From assembly GCA_963726295.1 (NCBI GenBank), contig CAVSBW010000008.1:164552-228551 (forward strand): 64,000 nucleotides of DNA, written 5' to 3'. The DNA is from DASSQJ01 sp963726295 (GTDB taxonomy: Bacteria; Actinomycetota; Actinomycetes; Actinomycetales; Dermatophilaceae). The notes under the pieces are model-generated. The model did no database searches and was not told the DNA's origin. It worked only from the letters and a program-made list of their open reading frames with translations. Shown here piece by piece: positions 37,644-46,286 of the stretch; within the stretch, counting starts at the first letter, position 1, and each line of letters begins with the position of its first letter. A program made the position numbers and the translations under genes.

Positions 37644-37802
37644 CTAGGGCCCGACGGTGACGTCCGTGAAGGGCACCAGCGGCTCGGCCCACGGGAAGAC
37701 CCACAGGAAGCACACCACGACGACCGCGGCGGCGAGGACGAGGCACTGCACGGCCCGCGCCCACGTGGGCCCGGGCAGCACGCGCCACAGTGCGGCGTAC
37801 AT
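37644..37802 (-). CDS. Small membrane protein downstream of sortase E
   Basis: 52-aa protein with one hydrophobic segment (AVQCLVLAAAVVVVCFLWVF, about 18-37) and a short exported C-terminus. The ATG at 37802 overlaps the sortase stop by one base (TGATG), so it is coupled to the sortase gene. Function unknown; small proteins at this place are common in relatives. Confidence 0.7.
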   Translation of the reverse strand: MYAALWRVLPGPTWARAVQCLVLAAAVVVVCFLWVFPWAEPLVPFTDVTVGP

Positions 37803-38524
37803 CAGGTGCTCCTCGTGGGGCTCGGTGTCGGTGTGGGGTTCGGCGCTGGCTCGCGGTCGCCCACGCCGTCCCCCGGCCGGGTGAGGGGCCGGCTGGAGAG
37901 ATACGCCGCGTGCACGACGTACCGCTCGGTGGCGCTGTACTTCGGGTGGCACGAGGTGAGGGTCATGAGTCGGTCCACCGGGGTGGCGCCCGGGTCGTCC
38001 GGCACCGACGCCACCACGGCGACGTCGCCGGGGAGCACGACCTCGTGAGCGGTGACCCGGTAGGTGTACTCGGTGTCGAGGGTCTCGACGCGGATGAGGT
38101 CGCCGTCGCGGAGCGTGTCGATGTCGTGGAAGGGGGCCCCCCACGTCGTGCGGTGCGCGGCCACCGAGAAGTTGCCGACGCTGCCCGGCATCGCCGTGCC
38201 GACGTAGTGACCGACCCCCCGGCTGAGGACGTCGAGGTCGGTGCCCTGGAGCACGGGCTGGACCCAGTCCTCCCCGAAGCGGGGCACGGTCATCAGGGCG
38301 AACGCGTCACCGGGGAGCTCGCGCGCGGGGTCGTGGTCCGGCGTCGACGGGTCCTCCTGCGCGCCCCGCTTCGCGAAGTCGTCACGGAGCTGCTCGACCA
38401 GCTGCGCGGAGGCCCGGTTCGCGACGACGTCGGTCCACCACAGCTGCCAGGCGGTGAACAGCAGGAGCAGGACGCCGAGGGTGATGAGGAGCTCGCCGGC
38501 CCAGCCGACGAGGCGACGGCCCAT
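37802..38524 (-). CDS. Class E sortase
   Basis: 240-aa transpeptidase. N-terminal TM (WAGELLITLGVLLLLFTAWQ), catalytic domain about 75-215 with the His in VAAHRTTWGAPFHD, Cys in TLTSCHPKYS and Arg in ATERYVV. The C-terminus is a Thr/Pro/Ser tail. Class E sortases of actinobacteria anchor proteins with LAXTG-type motifs. It follows the DUF881 gene by 7 bp. Confidence 0.92.
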   Translation of the reverse strand: MGRRLVGWAGELLITLGVLLLLFTAWQLWWTDVVANRASAQLVEQLRDDFAKRGAQEDPSTPDHDPARELPGDAFALMTVPRFGEDWVQPVLQGTDLDVLSRGVGHYVGTAMPGSVGNFSVAAHRTTWGAPFHDIDTLRDGDLIRVETLDTEYTYRVTAHEVVLPGDVAVVASVPDDPGATPVDRLMTLTSCHPKYSATERYVVHAAYLSSRPLTRPGDGVGDREPAPNPTPTPSPTRST

Positions 38525-38531
38525 CAGGTGC

Positions 38532-39284
38532 TCACGACTCGGCGACCTCGGCGTGCTGGGGGGAGATCGAGCCGGCGTACGCCGGGAACGTGGTCGGACC
38601 CAGCACCTGCACGTCGTAACCGAGGCCGACGGCCACGGACCACTGCTGGAGGATGTTGACCTGGGGGTCGGCGTCGAGGGTGGCCATCATCGCGTTGGTG
38701 TCGCCGATGGCGGAGATGACGTACGGCGGCGAGTACACCCGTCCCTGGAGGATCAGGGTGTTGCCGACGCAGCGGACCGCGCTCGTGGAGACGACCCGCT
38801 GGTCCTGGATCATCATCGCCTCGGCGCCCCCGGCCCACAGGGCGTTGACGACGGCCTGGACGTCCTGCTGGTGGATGACGTAGTTGTCCGGGTCCTGCCC
38901 GGCCGGGACCTCGCCCCCGACGAGCTTGGCGTCCTGGAGGCTGACCCGCACGGCCGGGCCCTCCACCGGCACGCGGCCGGCCGCCATCGCCACCTGGCCG
39001 GCGCGCTCGTCGAGCGCCTCCGTCCTGCTGTCGCCCGGGGCCAGGGCGGCGGTGGCGTCGTCGACCTGGTTCTGGAGCTCGTCGACCATCCCCTGCCGCT
39101 CGGCGTTGACCTCGGTCTGGCGGCGGATGAGATCGGGCAGTCGGGTGTAGTCCGCGCGCAGGTCGTGGCCGTCCGCGGCCCGGACGCTGGAGGCGAAGAG
39201 GGCACCCGCGAGCAGCGCCGCGACCGGCACGAGCCACGGCCACGGCGAGGGCCGACGGGTCTGCCCCGCGTGGGTACCGGCCAC
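38532..39284 (-). CDS. DUF881 family membrane-anchored protein
   Basis: 250 aa. An N-terminal TM (WLVPVAALLAGALFASSVRA), a coiled coil (about 45-90: RRQTEVNAERQGMVDELQNQ), then the DUF881 core (PAVRVSLQDA, DNYVIHQQDVQAVVNALWAG, RVYSPPYVISAIGD). DUF881 proteins are linked to division or sporulation operons in Gram-positives; role unknown. Divergent from crgA with 67 bp between. Confidence 0.9.
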   Translation of the reverse strand: MAGTHAGQTRRPSPWPWLVPVAALLAGALFASSVRAADGHDLRADYTRLPDLIRRQTEVNAERQGMVDELQNQVDDATAALAPGDSRTEALDERAGQVAMAAGRVPVEGPAVRVSLQDAKLVGGEVPAGQDPDNYVIHQQDVQAVVNALWAGGAEAMMIQDQRVVSTSAVRCVGNTLILQGRVYSPPYVISAIGDTNAMMATLDADPQVNILQQWSVAVGLGYDVQVLGPTTFPAYAGSISPQHAEVAES

Positions 39285-39351
39285 CTCTCACGCTCCTCTC
39301 GGTGTGAACAACTACGCTAGGTCACTGACCAGACCTAACAAGGAGTGTTCC

Positions 39352-39606
39352 GTGCCCGAGTCCAAGGGTCGTTCCAAGCCCGCCTACACGCCGCCGCGCT
39401 CGGCGCAGAAGAAGGCACAGGGCCCGAACCCGCGCTGGTTCGCGCCCGTCATGGTCACTCTCATGGTGGTCGGCCTCGCCTGGGTCGTCACGTACTACAT
39501 CAGCGGGGTGCACCAGTATCCAGTGCCAGCTCTCGAACGCTGGAACCTGGCCGTTGGTTTCGCGCTCATGCTCTCCGGGTTCCTCATGACCACCCGGTGG
39601 CGCTGA
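39352..39606 (+). CDS. crgA: CrgA cell-division protein
   Basis: 84-aa membrane protein with a basic N-terminus (SKPAYTPPRSAQKKA), two TM helices (VMVTLMVVGLAWVVTYYI; WNLAVGFALMLSGFLMT) separated by SGVHQYPVPALER, the CrgA pattern. It recruits or regulates FtsZ-ring and PBP proteins in actinobacteria. GTG 39352 follows AAGGAG with six-base spacing; the upstream frame is not used. Confidence 0.93.
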   Translation: MPESKGRSKPAYTPPRSAQKKAQGPNPRWFAPVMVTLMVVGLAWVVTYYISGVHQYPVPALERWNLAVGFALMLSGFLMTTRWR

Positions 39607-39632
39607 CCCCGCGGGTCAGGCCACCCGGCCGG

Positions 39633-39654
39633 TTGTCCACAGGAGTTGTCCACA
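39633..39654. promoter_or_regulatory. Two tandem DnaA boxes
   Basis: TTGTCCACA at 39633-39641 and again at 39646-39654, 13 bp apart, same orientation, both exact matches to the actinobacterial DnaA box. They lie between the convergent crgA and rhomboid genes, where no promoter is needed. A perfect ACACGCGTGT palindrome follows at 39668-39677. Confidence 0.7.
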
Positions 39655-39719
39655 CTGGGGACGAATGACACGCGTGTAATCCGAGCCACCCGATCCGCCC
39701 GCCGGAGCTGTCGCAACGC

Positions 39720-40652
39720 TCAGGCGGTGGCGTACTTCACCACCGTGAGGGCGACGAGCACGACCAGGATCGCGCCGAGCCCGGCCCACTGGAGCGGGGC
39801 CGCCGCCCGCCGGGCCGCGCTGACCGCTGCCGCGCCCATCGGGGCCGTCGCCCCGCGCCCGCCCCGACCGGCGTAGGCGATCACGGCGGCCCCGGCCGCA
39901 CCGGTGAGGAGCCCGCCGAGGTGCGCCTGCCAGGCGATGTGGAAGCCCGGGATGAACCCGATGACCGCGTTGATCCCGATGAGCACCCACATGCCGGCCG
40001 CGGACCGGCCGAGCCGGCGCTGGAGCACGAGGAACGCCCCGAACAGGCCGAAGACGGCGCCTGACGCCCCGACGGCCGGAGTCCACCACGCCCCGGGCCC
40101 GTCGCGCAGCGCGTCCGGGACCGACTGGGGTGCGGCCAGCAGCAGGTACATCACCGACCCACCGAAGGCACTGAGCAGGTAGAGCACGACGAACCGGACC
40201 CGCCCGAGCATGGGCTCCAGGTAGGTGCCCATGATCCACAGCGCGTACATGTTGAACCCGATGTGGGCCAGGCCGGCGTGCGCGAAGGCCGAGGTGAGGA
40301 AGCGCCACGGTTCGCTGGTGCCGAGCGCCGGCACGAAGGCGATCTGCGAGGTCAGCGAAGGCCGCACGTACTGGACGAGGTAGACCGCCGCGCAGATGCC
40401 GATGATCCACATCGTCGCGCGCGGGCGACCGTCGGTGACGGCCCCACCGAACACGGTGCGGGCCTGTCGCACCGTCTTGGCGCCCTCGCGCACGCAGTCG
40501 ACGCACTGGATGCCGACGGCTGCCGGGCGCTGGCACTCCGGGCACGTGGGCCGTCCGCAGCGCTGGCAGCGCACGTACGCCTCACGGTCGGGGTGCCGCG
40601 GGCAGACCGGTACCTCGGGTCCGGCCTGCGGTGCGGCGGGGTTCTCACCCAC
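39720..40652 (-). CDS. Rhomboid-family intramembrane serine protease with zinc finger
   Basis: 310 aa. An N-terminal B-box-like zinc finger (CPRHPDREAYVRCQRCGRPT, CPEC) precedes six TM segments. Catalytic Ser in GASGAVFG (about 193) and His in WQAHLGGLLTG (about 245); the HxxxN of TM2 is AHIGFNMYAL. Substrates unknown. GTG start at 40652, 24 bp downstream of the cyclophilin stop on the same strand; the pair may be co-transcribed. Confidence 0.91.
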   Translation of the reverse strand: MGENPAAPQAGPEVPVCPRHPDREAYVRCQRCGRPTCPECQRPAAVGIQCVDCVREGAKTVRQARTVFGGAVTDGRPRATMWIIGICAAVYLVQYVRPSLTSQIAFVPALGTSEPWRFLTSAFAHAGLAHIGFNMYALWIMGTYLEPMLGRVRFVVLYLLSAFGGSVMYLLLAAPQSVPDALRDGPGAWWTPAVGASGAVFGLFGAFLVLQRRLGRSAAGMWVLIGINAVIGFIPGFHIAWQAHLGGLLTGAAGAAVIAYAGRGGRGATAPMGAAAVSAARRAAAPLQWAGLGAILVVLVALTVVKYATA

Positions 40653-40676
40653 GGGTGCTGCTCATCGTCGGGAGGG

Positions 40677-41195
40677 TCAGTCCTCGACCTCGACGCGCTC
40701 GATGACGACGTCGTCGAGGGGCTTGTCCATCGGGCCGGTGCGGACGTTCGAGATGGTGTCGACGACCTCGCGGCTGGCACCGTCGGCGACCTCGCCGAAG
40801 ATGGTGTGCTTGCCGTTGAGGTGAGGGGTCGGCGTGACGGTGATGAAGAACTGCGACCCGTTGGTGCCCTTGCCGCCGCGCGTGCCGGCGTTGGCCATCG
40901 CGAGCAGGTAGGGGCGGTCGAAGCGCTTGTCGGGGTGGATCTCGTCGTCGAAGGTGAAGCCGGGGCCGCCCATGCCGCGGCCGAGCGGGCAACCGCCCTG
41001 GACCATGAAGCCCGGGATGATCCGGTGGAAGACGAGCCCGTCGTAGAACTTCGTGGGGTTGGAGCGGCCGGCGTCGTCGGCGTACTCCTTCTCGCCGGTG
41101 GCGAGACCGACGAAGTTCTTCACCGTCGTGGGGGCCTCGTTCGGAAAGAGGTCGACGACGATCGGGCCGTGGTTCGTGTGCAGCGTTGCCTTCAT
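40677..41195 (-). CDS. ppiA: Cyclophilin-type peptidyl-prolyl isomerase
   Basis: 172-aa cytosolic cyclophilin. Active-site residues are seen in FHRIIPGFMVQGG (Arg, Phe), MANAGTRGGKGTNGSQFFIT and HLNGKHTIFGEV (Trp replaced by His at HLNGKH, as in many bacterial members). Catalyses prolyl cis-trans isomerisation. Position beside crgA and rhomboid is the conserved actinobacterial ppiA locus. Confidence 0.93.
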   Translation of the reverse strand: MKATLHTNHGPIVVDLFPNEAPTTVKNFVGLATGEKEYADDAGRSNPTKFYDGLVFHRIIPGFMVQGGCPLGRGMGGPGFTFDDEIHPDKRFDRPYLLAMANAGTRGGKGTNGSQFFITVTPTPHLNGKHTIFGEVADGASREVVDTISNVRTGPMDKPLDDVVIERVEVED

Positions 41196-41345
41196 GCGCT
41201 CGATCCTCTCACGCGACCTCGCACGTCCCGGCCCGTGCCCGGGGGTCGGGCGTGCTCGCCGTCACGTCATCCGGCAGACCCCGGAGTGTCACGTGCAGGT
41301 GAAACAGGGCAGGATGGGTACGGAAGTCCACATCGAGGAGGACAC

Positions 41346-42284
41346 GTGTTCCGTTCGAGCAAGACCGACCAGGCCATGGACGCGGTGAACGACACCGCGA
41401 AGGCCGCGCGCGACCGCGCCGAGAAGGCGTCCGACACCGCGCACGACGTGAGCAAGAAGGCGAAGAAGTCGGCGAAGAAGGCCGAGAAGAAGGCCCAGAA
41501 GAGCACGGCCGAGGCCGCCGAGGCGCTCGCCCCGATGGTCGAGGAGGCCCGCGAGAAGGCGGTCGATGCCGCCGAGCACGCCCGCGCGCTCGCCGAAGAG
41601 GCCCTCGAGGAGCTCGGCCCGCGCGTCGAGCACGCCAAGGACACCTTCATGGAGGACGTCATGCCCAAGGTCCTGGCCGCTCTCACGGCCATCGCCGCGA
41701 GCGCCGCCGCCGCGAAGGAGCAGGCCTCCGAGGCCGCCGAGCGCGCACCCGACGCCTACGCGGTGCTCAAGGGCGATGCCGAGGTCAAGTCCAGCGGCGG
41801 CAAGGGCAAGTGGGTCCTCGTCCTCGGTGCGGTCGCGGCCGGTGCCGCCGTCATGGCCTACCGCAAGAGCAACGAGCGCCCCGACCCGTGGGCCACCGCC
41901 GGTTCCTACTCGCCGCCGAAGACCACCGGCCAGAAGGTCGACGACGCCATCGACACGGCCAAGGAGAAGGCGGCCGAGGTCACGGACGCCGCCAAGGAGA
42001 AGGCCGCCGAGGTCAAGGAGTCCGCGACTGCGAAGACGGCGGCCGCCAAGGAGTCCGCGTCCTCCGGCTCCGGCTCGTCGACGGGCTCGTCCGCGTCCGG
42101 CTCCTCGTCGTCCGCGACGAAGAGCACGCCGGCCAAGAAGGCCACCCCCGCGAAGAAGGCCGACGTGCCCGCCACCTCGTCCACGTCGGAAGGGGCCGAC
42201 CTGTCGACCCCGAACCTCGACGCCGGCGGCACCGACGCCGGCGGCACCGACGCCGGCGGCACCGAGGGCGATGCGAAGAGCTGA
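41346..42284 (+). CDS. Ala/Lys/Glu-rich LEA-like membrane protein
   Basis: 312 aa. A long coiled-coil or amphipathic part (about 1-140: KKAKKSAKKAEKKAQKS, AREKAVDAAEHARALAEEA), one TM helix (WVLVLGAVAAGAAVMAYRK, about 157), then KEKAAEVTDAAKEKAAEVKE repeats, a Ser-rich stretch, a histone-H1-like TPAKKATPAKKA and three DAGGT repeats. Amphipathic repeats resemble late-embryogenesis-abundant or apolipophorin-like proteins, suggesting a structural or stress role. GTG 41346 has AGGAGG. Divergent from ppiA and closed by the strong terminator at 42319. Confidence 0.75.
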   Translation: MFRSSKTDQAMDAVNDTAKAARDRAEKASDTAHDVSKKAKKSAKKAEKKAQKSTAEAAEALAPMVEEAREKAVDAAEHARALAEEALEELGPRVEHAKDTFMEDVMPKVLAALTAIAASAAAAKEQASEAAERAPDAYAVLKGDAEVKSSGGKGKWVLVLGAVAAGAAVMAYRKSNERPDPWATAGSYSPPKTTGQKVDDAIDTAKEKAAEVTDAAKEKAAEVKESATAKTAAAKESASSGSGSSTGSSASGSSSSATKSTPAKKATPAKKADVPATSSTSEGADLSTPNLDAGGTDAGGTDAGGTEGDAKS

Positions 42285-42318
42285 GCTGACCCCGGGGCGC
42301 GCGGCGCCTGAACAGACC

Positions 42319-42351
42319 GATGCCGGCCGGCCCTCAGGGCCGGCCGGCATC
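42319..42351 (+). terminator. Strong hairpin terminator
   Basis: GATGCCGGCCGGCCC-TCA-GGGCCGGCCGGCATC, perfect 15-bp stem with a 3-base loop, followed by TCTCT. It lies 35 bp after the LEA-like gene stop. Confidence 0.85.
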
Positions 42352-42785
42352 TCTCTGATCGCTGCAGCAGCGCCCCTGCGGGCTGCTCCGGCGGTCGGTG
42401 TCGACGGCAGAGGGGACTCCGCCGACAGCGGGTTCGAGGTCTCCGGCGTGCTCCGCGAACCCTGGTGCCGCATCGGACGGAGACTCCCCGGCCGACATCG
42501 GCGTACCCCGAGCCTAGGTCGGGTCGCGCCGTCGCGGAATGGCCCGGTGGAGCCATCCGCAGGGTCGACGTCGCGTACCGGTCCGTCTCACGAGGGGCCG
42601 GCTCCCGAGAGCCCGACAGCGCGTTGGGAGTGGGGTTTCATACGCAGGACCGCCATGACCACTCCTGACTCATCGTCGAGTTCCATTCTCGGAGTGGGGG
42701 AAGCGTAGAGGTCCAGATCTTGTCGTGGCCATGGCCCGGTCGAACCATTTACCCGCTCCGAAGCGGTTCGTCCTGTCGAAGGTCT
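42352..42785. other. Intergenic, no gene seen
   Basis: About 430 bp before the SigB-like promoter. No frame has convincing coding character and no tRNA fold was found. CCGCT-CCGA-AGCGG near 42751-42765 is a small hairpin. Confidence 0.45.
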
Positions 42786-42812
42786 GTTTGGGGGCCGCCG
42801 GGCCCGGGGTAC
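42786..42812 (+). promoter_or_regulatory. SigB/SigF-like stress promoter
   Basis: GTTT (42786-42789), a 17-bp spacer and GGGTAC (42807-42812) fit the actinobacterial general-stress promoter pattern GTTT-N14-17-GGGTA. It is 44 bp upstream of the DUF2383 gene. Sigma-factor assignment is inference. Confidence 0.5.
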
Positions 42813-42855
42813 TGCGGGGGTGTCACACACCCTGGACACCCACGAAGGAGGAACC

Positions 42856-43299
42856 ATGTCGACCGACGAGAAGGTTGCCAAGGAACTGGTCGGGACCCTC
42901 AAGGACGGCCGCGCCGGCCTGACCGAGGCGGCGACGCGGCTGCGCGACACCGACCGCCCGGAGGTCGCGGCCACGATGCAGCGTCTCGCCGAGCAGCGCG
43001 CCGGCTTCGTCGGCGAGATCGTCGAGCTCGGGCACGACTACGGCGACGACGTCGACGAGAGCGGCTCCGCAGGCGCCTCGCTGCACCGCGGCTGGCTCAA
43101 GGTCAAGGACGCCCTGACCGGTGACGACGCCGGCAGCGTGCTCGGCGCCGCAGCCACCGGGGAGGACCACGCCGTCTCCGAGTACGAGAAGGCCCTGGGG
43201 GCCGACCTCAGCGACGGGTTCCGCTCCGTCGTCCAGCGTCAGCACGCCTCCGTCGTGGCCGCCCGCGACGAGGTCAAGGCGCTCCAGGCGAGCGACTGA
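42856..43299 (+). CDS. DUF2383/PA2169-type four-helix protein
   Basis: 147-aa predicted four-helix bundle: KVAKELVGTLKDGRAGLTEA, RPEVAATMQRLAEQRAGFVG, ASLHRGWLKVKDALTG and ATGEDHAVSEYEKALG, the DUF2383 (PA2169 family) pattern, related to ferritin-like folds. Function unknown; members are often stress-induced. ATG 42856 with GGAGG; an upstream in-frame ATG lacks a site. Probably under the promoter at 42786. Confidence 0.87.
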   Translation: MSTDEKVAKELVGTLKDGRAGLTEAATRLRDTDRPEVAATMQRLAEQRAGFVGEIVELGHDYGDDVDESGSAGASLHRGWLKVKDALTGDDAGSVLGAAATGEDHAVSEYEKALGADLSDGFRSVVQRQHASVVAARDEVKALQASD

Positions 43300-43352
43300 C
43301 CGCTGGCCGCGCCATCCGGACGATCCGGACCCGGTGCGAGCCGGAGCCGGAA

Positions 43353-43385
43353 GGAGGCCCTCCCTGCGTCCCGGGGAGGGCCTCC
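43353..43385. terminator. Bidirectional terminator
   Basis: GGAGGCCCTCCC (43353-43364) pairs perfectly with GGGAGGGCCTCC (43374-43385) around a 9-base loop, between the convergent DUF2383 and VWA lipoprotein genes. Confidence 0.8.
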
Positions 43386-43400
43386 TCGTCTGCGGGGACG

Positions 43401-44972
43401 TCAGGCCACGGCCCGGTCGACGAGCGAGACGAGCTCCGCCACGTCCGGGTCCTCGCGCAGTATGCCCGGCAGCCGGTACGCCTCGGAGCGGACCTCCTCG
43501 GGGCGGACCCGCTGCGACCACGGCCCGCGGGTCAGCTGGTCGGCGAGCATCGCGAGCACGAGGTCCTGGTGCAGGCGCGGTGGGGCCGCGCCGAGGTCGG
43601 GGGCGCACTCACCGTCGGCCAGCCACGCCGATCGCTCCACCGTGCGGTCGGAGTCGTCCCGGTACCGGACCGTCGCGGTGACGAAGGCGGCGCCACGACC
43701 GGCGCCCTCGCGGAGCTGCACGTCGTAGAGGGCCGTGGTCGCGTGACCGGCGGTCACCTCCCCACCGTCGACGGCGTCGTTGCGGAAGTCCTGGTCGGCG
43801 AGGGCGCGGTTCTCGTACCCGAGCAGCCGGTAGCCGGCGACCTGTGCGGGGTCGAAGTGCACCTGGGCCCTGGCGTCGCGGGCGGTGACGACGAGGTTGC
43901 CCGTGAGCCCGCTCGCGAAGACCCGATCGGCCTCGGCCGCCGAGTCGACGTAGACGTGCCAGCCGTCGCCGCGGTCGGCCACCTGCTCGAGGAGCTGGTC
44001 GTCGCACCCGCTGATCCCGACGCCCACCGAGACGAGGTTGATGCCGGTCCGCGCCTCGGTGCCGATCCGCTCGAGGATGCCGCCCGCGGTGGTGTCACCG
44101 ACGTTGGCGACGCCGTCGCTGATGAGGACCACCCGCGTCATCCGGCCATCGCTCCCGCCGTGCGCCCGCATCGACGCGGCCAGGTCGTAGCCGGCGGTGA
44201 GCCCGGCCTCGGCGTTCGTCGTGGCCAGCGGGCGGAGGGCGTCGATGGCGTCGAGGACCCGCCCGCGCTCGGAGGCCCAGGTGGGCGCGAGGGTCACCTC
44301 CGCGTCGGTGGAGTAGCACACCATCGCCACCCGATCGCTCGCGCGCAGGTTCGCGGCGAGGGTCCGCAGGGCCGACTTCGTGGTCTCCATCTTCCCCGCC
44401 TCGCTCATCGAGCCGGAACAGTCGACGACGAGGACCAGGTCGGCGTCCTGGCGCTGGTCGGCCGCGACGTCGGCGCTTCGGATGCCGACACGCACGAGCC
44501 GGTGGTCGGGGCGGAAGGGCAGCACGGCGGCATCGATGGTGACGCCCAGGCCGTCGCGGGGAGGCAGGTAGTCCTGCTCGAAGTAGTTGACGAACTCCTC
44601 GGTGCGGACCTCGCTGGGGGACGGGCGGTAGCCGCCCCTCACGGCGTCGCGGAACCGGGTGTAGGAGCCGGTGTCGATGTCGAGCGCGAAGGTCGAGAGG
44701 GGATCCTGGCGAGCGTCGGTGAGGGAGGGGTCGCGGTACGGCGGCGCCGGGCGGTCCTCGGAGTAGGGGTCGACGCTGCCTTGGTCCTGCGACCACGCCG
44801 GGGGCGTCGCATCGGTCGGTGGAGCTGGGGTGTGGACCCCGCCGTTGGGGCCGGGGGCGACGGGGGCCGAGGAGTCGCCGGAGCGGTCGCCCCCTCCACA
44901 CCCGCTGGCGGTGAGGGCGACCGCGAGAGCGCTGCCGACGAGGATGGTGGCCCTGCGCGGTGCTCGGGTCAT
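43401..44972 (-). CDS. VWA-domain lipoprotein (YfbK-like, DUF3520)
   Basis: 523 aa. Lipoprotein signal (VALTASGC lipobox), Pro-rich linker, VWF_A N-terminal domain (STFALDIDTGSYTRFRDAV, about 95), VWA domain with the MIDAS motif DCSGSMS (about 215) and DGVANVGD, and a C-terminal DUF3520 region (LADGECAPDLG onward). Extracytoplasmic, divalent-metal dependent adhesion or assembly role is inferred from the domain. The start ATG 44972 gives the complete signal peptide. Confidence 0.92.
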   Translation of the reverse strand: MTRAPRRATILVGSALAVALTASGCGGGDRSGDSSAPVAPGPNGGVHTPAPPTDATPPAWSQDQGSVDPYSEDRPAPPYRDPSLTDARQDPLSTFALDIDTGSYTRFRDAVRGGYRPSPSEVRTEEFVNYFEQDYLPPRDGLGVTIDAAVLPFRPDHRLVRVGIRSADVAADQRQDADLVLVVDCSGSMSEAGKMETTKSALRTLAANLRASDRVAMVCYSTDAEVTLAPTWASERGRVLDAIDALRPLATTNAEAGLTAGYDLAASMRAHGGSDGRMTRVVLISDGVANVGDTTAGGILERIGTEARTGINLVSVGVGISGCDDQLLEQVADRGDGWHVYVDSAAEADRVFASGLTGNLVVTARDARAQVHFDPAQVAGYRLLGYENRALADQDFRNDAVDGGEVTAGHATTALYDVQLREGAGRGAAFVTATVRYRDDSDRTVERSAWLADGECAPDLGAAPPRLHQDLVLAMLADQLTRGPWSQRVRPEEVRSEAYRLPGILREDPDVAELVSLVDRAVA

Positions 44973-45219
44973 GCCGTGCCTCCCGGTCGTCGGTGTCGCT
45001 CGTGGGAGCGACGGTAGGAGGCGCGGTTCCCGCTGTCTCCTACGGTTACCGGGACGTGACCGCACCGATGTCTGTCCGTGTCCGCCGGGTCGTGTTCGTG
45101 TCCGTCCCGTGGCCTCGCCGTGACCGGACCGGCGCGCAGCGGCCGGCCCGGCGAGGCCGGCCCGATCGAGGCCTCGCGCCGGCTCAGCCCACCCGGCGGT
45201 GCGGCAGGGTCGGTGCCGG

Positions 45220-45687
45220 TCAGTGGTCGGCGCGCCGGACCACGGCCGCGGTCAGGGCGTCGTGCAGCTCGCGCAGCCGCTCGTGGGTGTCGGGCACGCG
45301 GGCGCCGAGCCGGTCCGTGACCGCCTCGAGGACGGGCAGGAAGCGCAGCCCGGCCGCCTGGTGCACGGACCGGCCCTCGTCGGTGAGCCGGAGCACGTAC
45401 GAGCGCCCGTCGGCGGGGTTCTGCACCCGCTCGACGTGGCCGCGGCGGGCGAAGCGCTTGGCGTAGCTCGAGACCGTCGTGGCCGGCGCGGCCATCCAGT
45501 GCGCCAGCTCGGTGGGCGTCGTCCCGTCGGTGGACGCGAGCACCGAGTAGACCGCGAACTCATCGGCGTCCAGCCCGGCCTCGCGCCCGCCCTCGGCGAT
45601 CTGGGCGGTGGCGGCCCGCGACACCAGCCAGACGTCGAAGAGGACGTTGCCCAGCCGGTCGTCCAGCCGCGGTGCCGCGTGGGTCAC
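45220..45687 (-). CDS. MarR family transcriptional regulator
   Basis: 155-aa winged-helix regulator: HTH TPTELAHWMAAPATTVSSY (about 55-75) and wing RRGHVERVQNPADGRSYVLRL. GTG 45687 follows AGGAGGG and overlaps the stop of the membrane-protein gene upstream (GTGA), so the two are one operon. The regulated targets are probably this operon or genes nearby. Confidence 0.9.
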   Translation of the reverse strand: MTHAAPRLDDRLGNVLFDVWLVSRAATAQIAEGGREAGLDADEFAVYSVLASTDGTTPTELAHWMAAPATTVSSYAKRFARRGHVERVQNPADGRSYVLRLTDEGRSVHQAAGLRFLPVLEAVTDRLGARVPDTHERLRELHDALTAAVVRRADH

Positions 45688-46046
45688 GACCGCCCTCCTG
45701 CCGCGTGCCCGCTGTCGTGTCTGGCCAGGAGCGCTCCGACCCGACGGAGGAGGAGCAGGACCCGGGCGAGCGAGGAGGCGAGGAAGACCGCGAAGACCGC
45801 CGGGTAGAAGAGGTCGGCGACCTGGAGCGCGGTGTAGGCCTCGCGGCCCGTGGCCCCGCACGTGGCGAGGAAGCCGTGGACCTCGTCCGCGGTGGACGTG
45901 AGGCGCAGGTCGGGCGGTGCCTGCCCGCACACCCGCTGCACGATGGGGATGGCGAACGCCGCCCCCGACGCGAAGAAGGCCACGGCGAACACCCCGTACA
46001 CGACGGCCGCAAGGACCCAGACGCGCCCCGCGGAGAGCCGACGCAT
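45684..46046 (-). CDS. Small two-to-three-span membrane protein
   Basis: 120 aa. Hydrophobic segments at VWVLAAVVYGVFAVAFFASG and ADLFYPAVFAVFLASSLARV, with a loop between holding two Cys (QRVCGQAPPDL and LATCGATG) that could form an extracytoplasmic disulfide. Unknown family. Coupled to the downstream marR gene. The 240 bp upstream up to 46286 show no gene. Confidence 0.75.
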   Translation of the reverse strand: MRRLSAGRVWVLAAVVYGVFAVAFFASGAAFAIPIVQRVCGQAPPDLRLTSTADEVHGFLATCGATGREAYTALQVADLFYPAVFAVFLASSLARVLLLLRRVGALLARHDSGHAAGGRS

Positions 46047-46286
46047 CCACCGGGCCAGCGGTGAGGAGGAGGGGGCCGGAGAAGCGTGGGGGGTGGGGGC
46101 CGGTCCCGCTGCGCCGTGGGTGGTGCGCCTGCCTGGTGCCCGAGCCGACGGGCGTGCAATGGGGCCGGCACCCGGGTGGACCGTGCACGAACGCGCCTGT
46201 CCGGCAGGCCACTGCCTGCCCGAGGGCGCGGCAGATGGCCCGGTCGAGGGAGTGACAGGCGGTCGCTGAGCAGCGATGATGCCGGG

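Noticed and set aside
39607..39719. The chromosome origin itself
   Set aside because: Only two DnaA boxes and no AT-rich unwinding region, and no dnaA/dnaN genes next to it.
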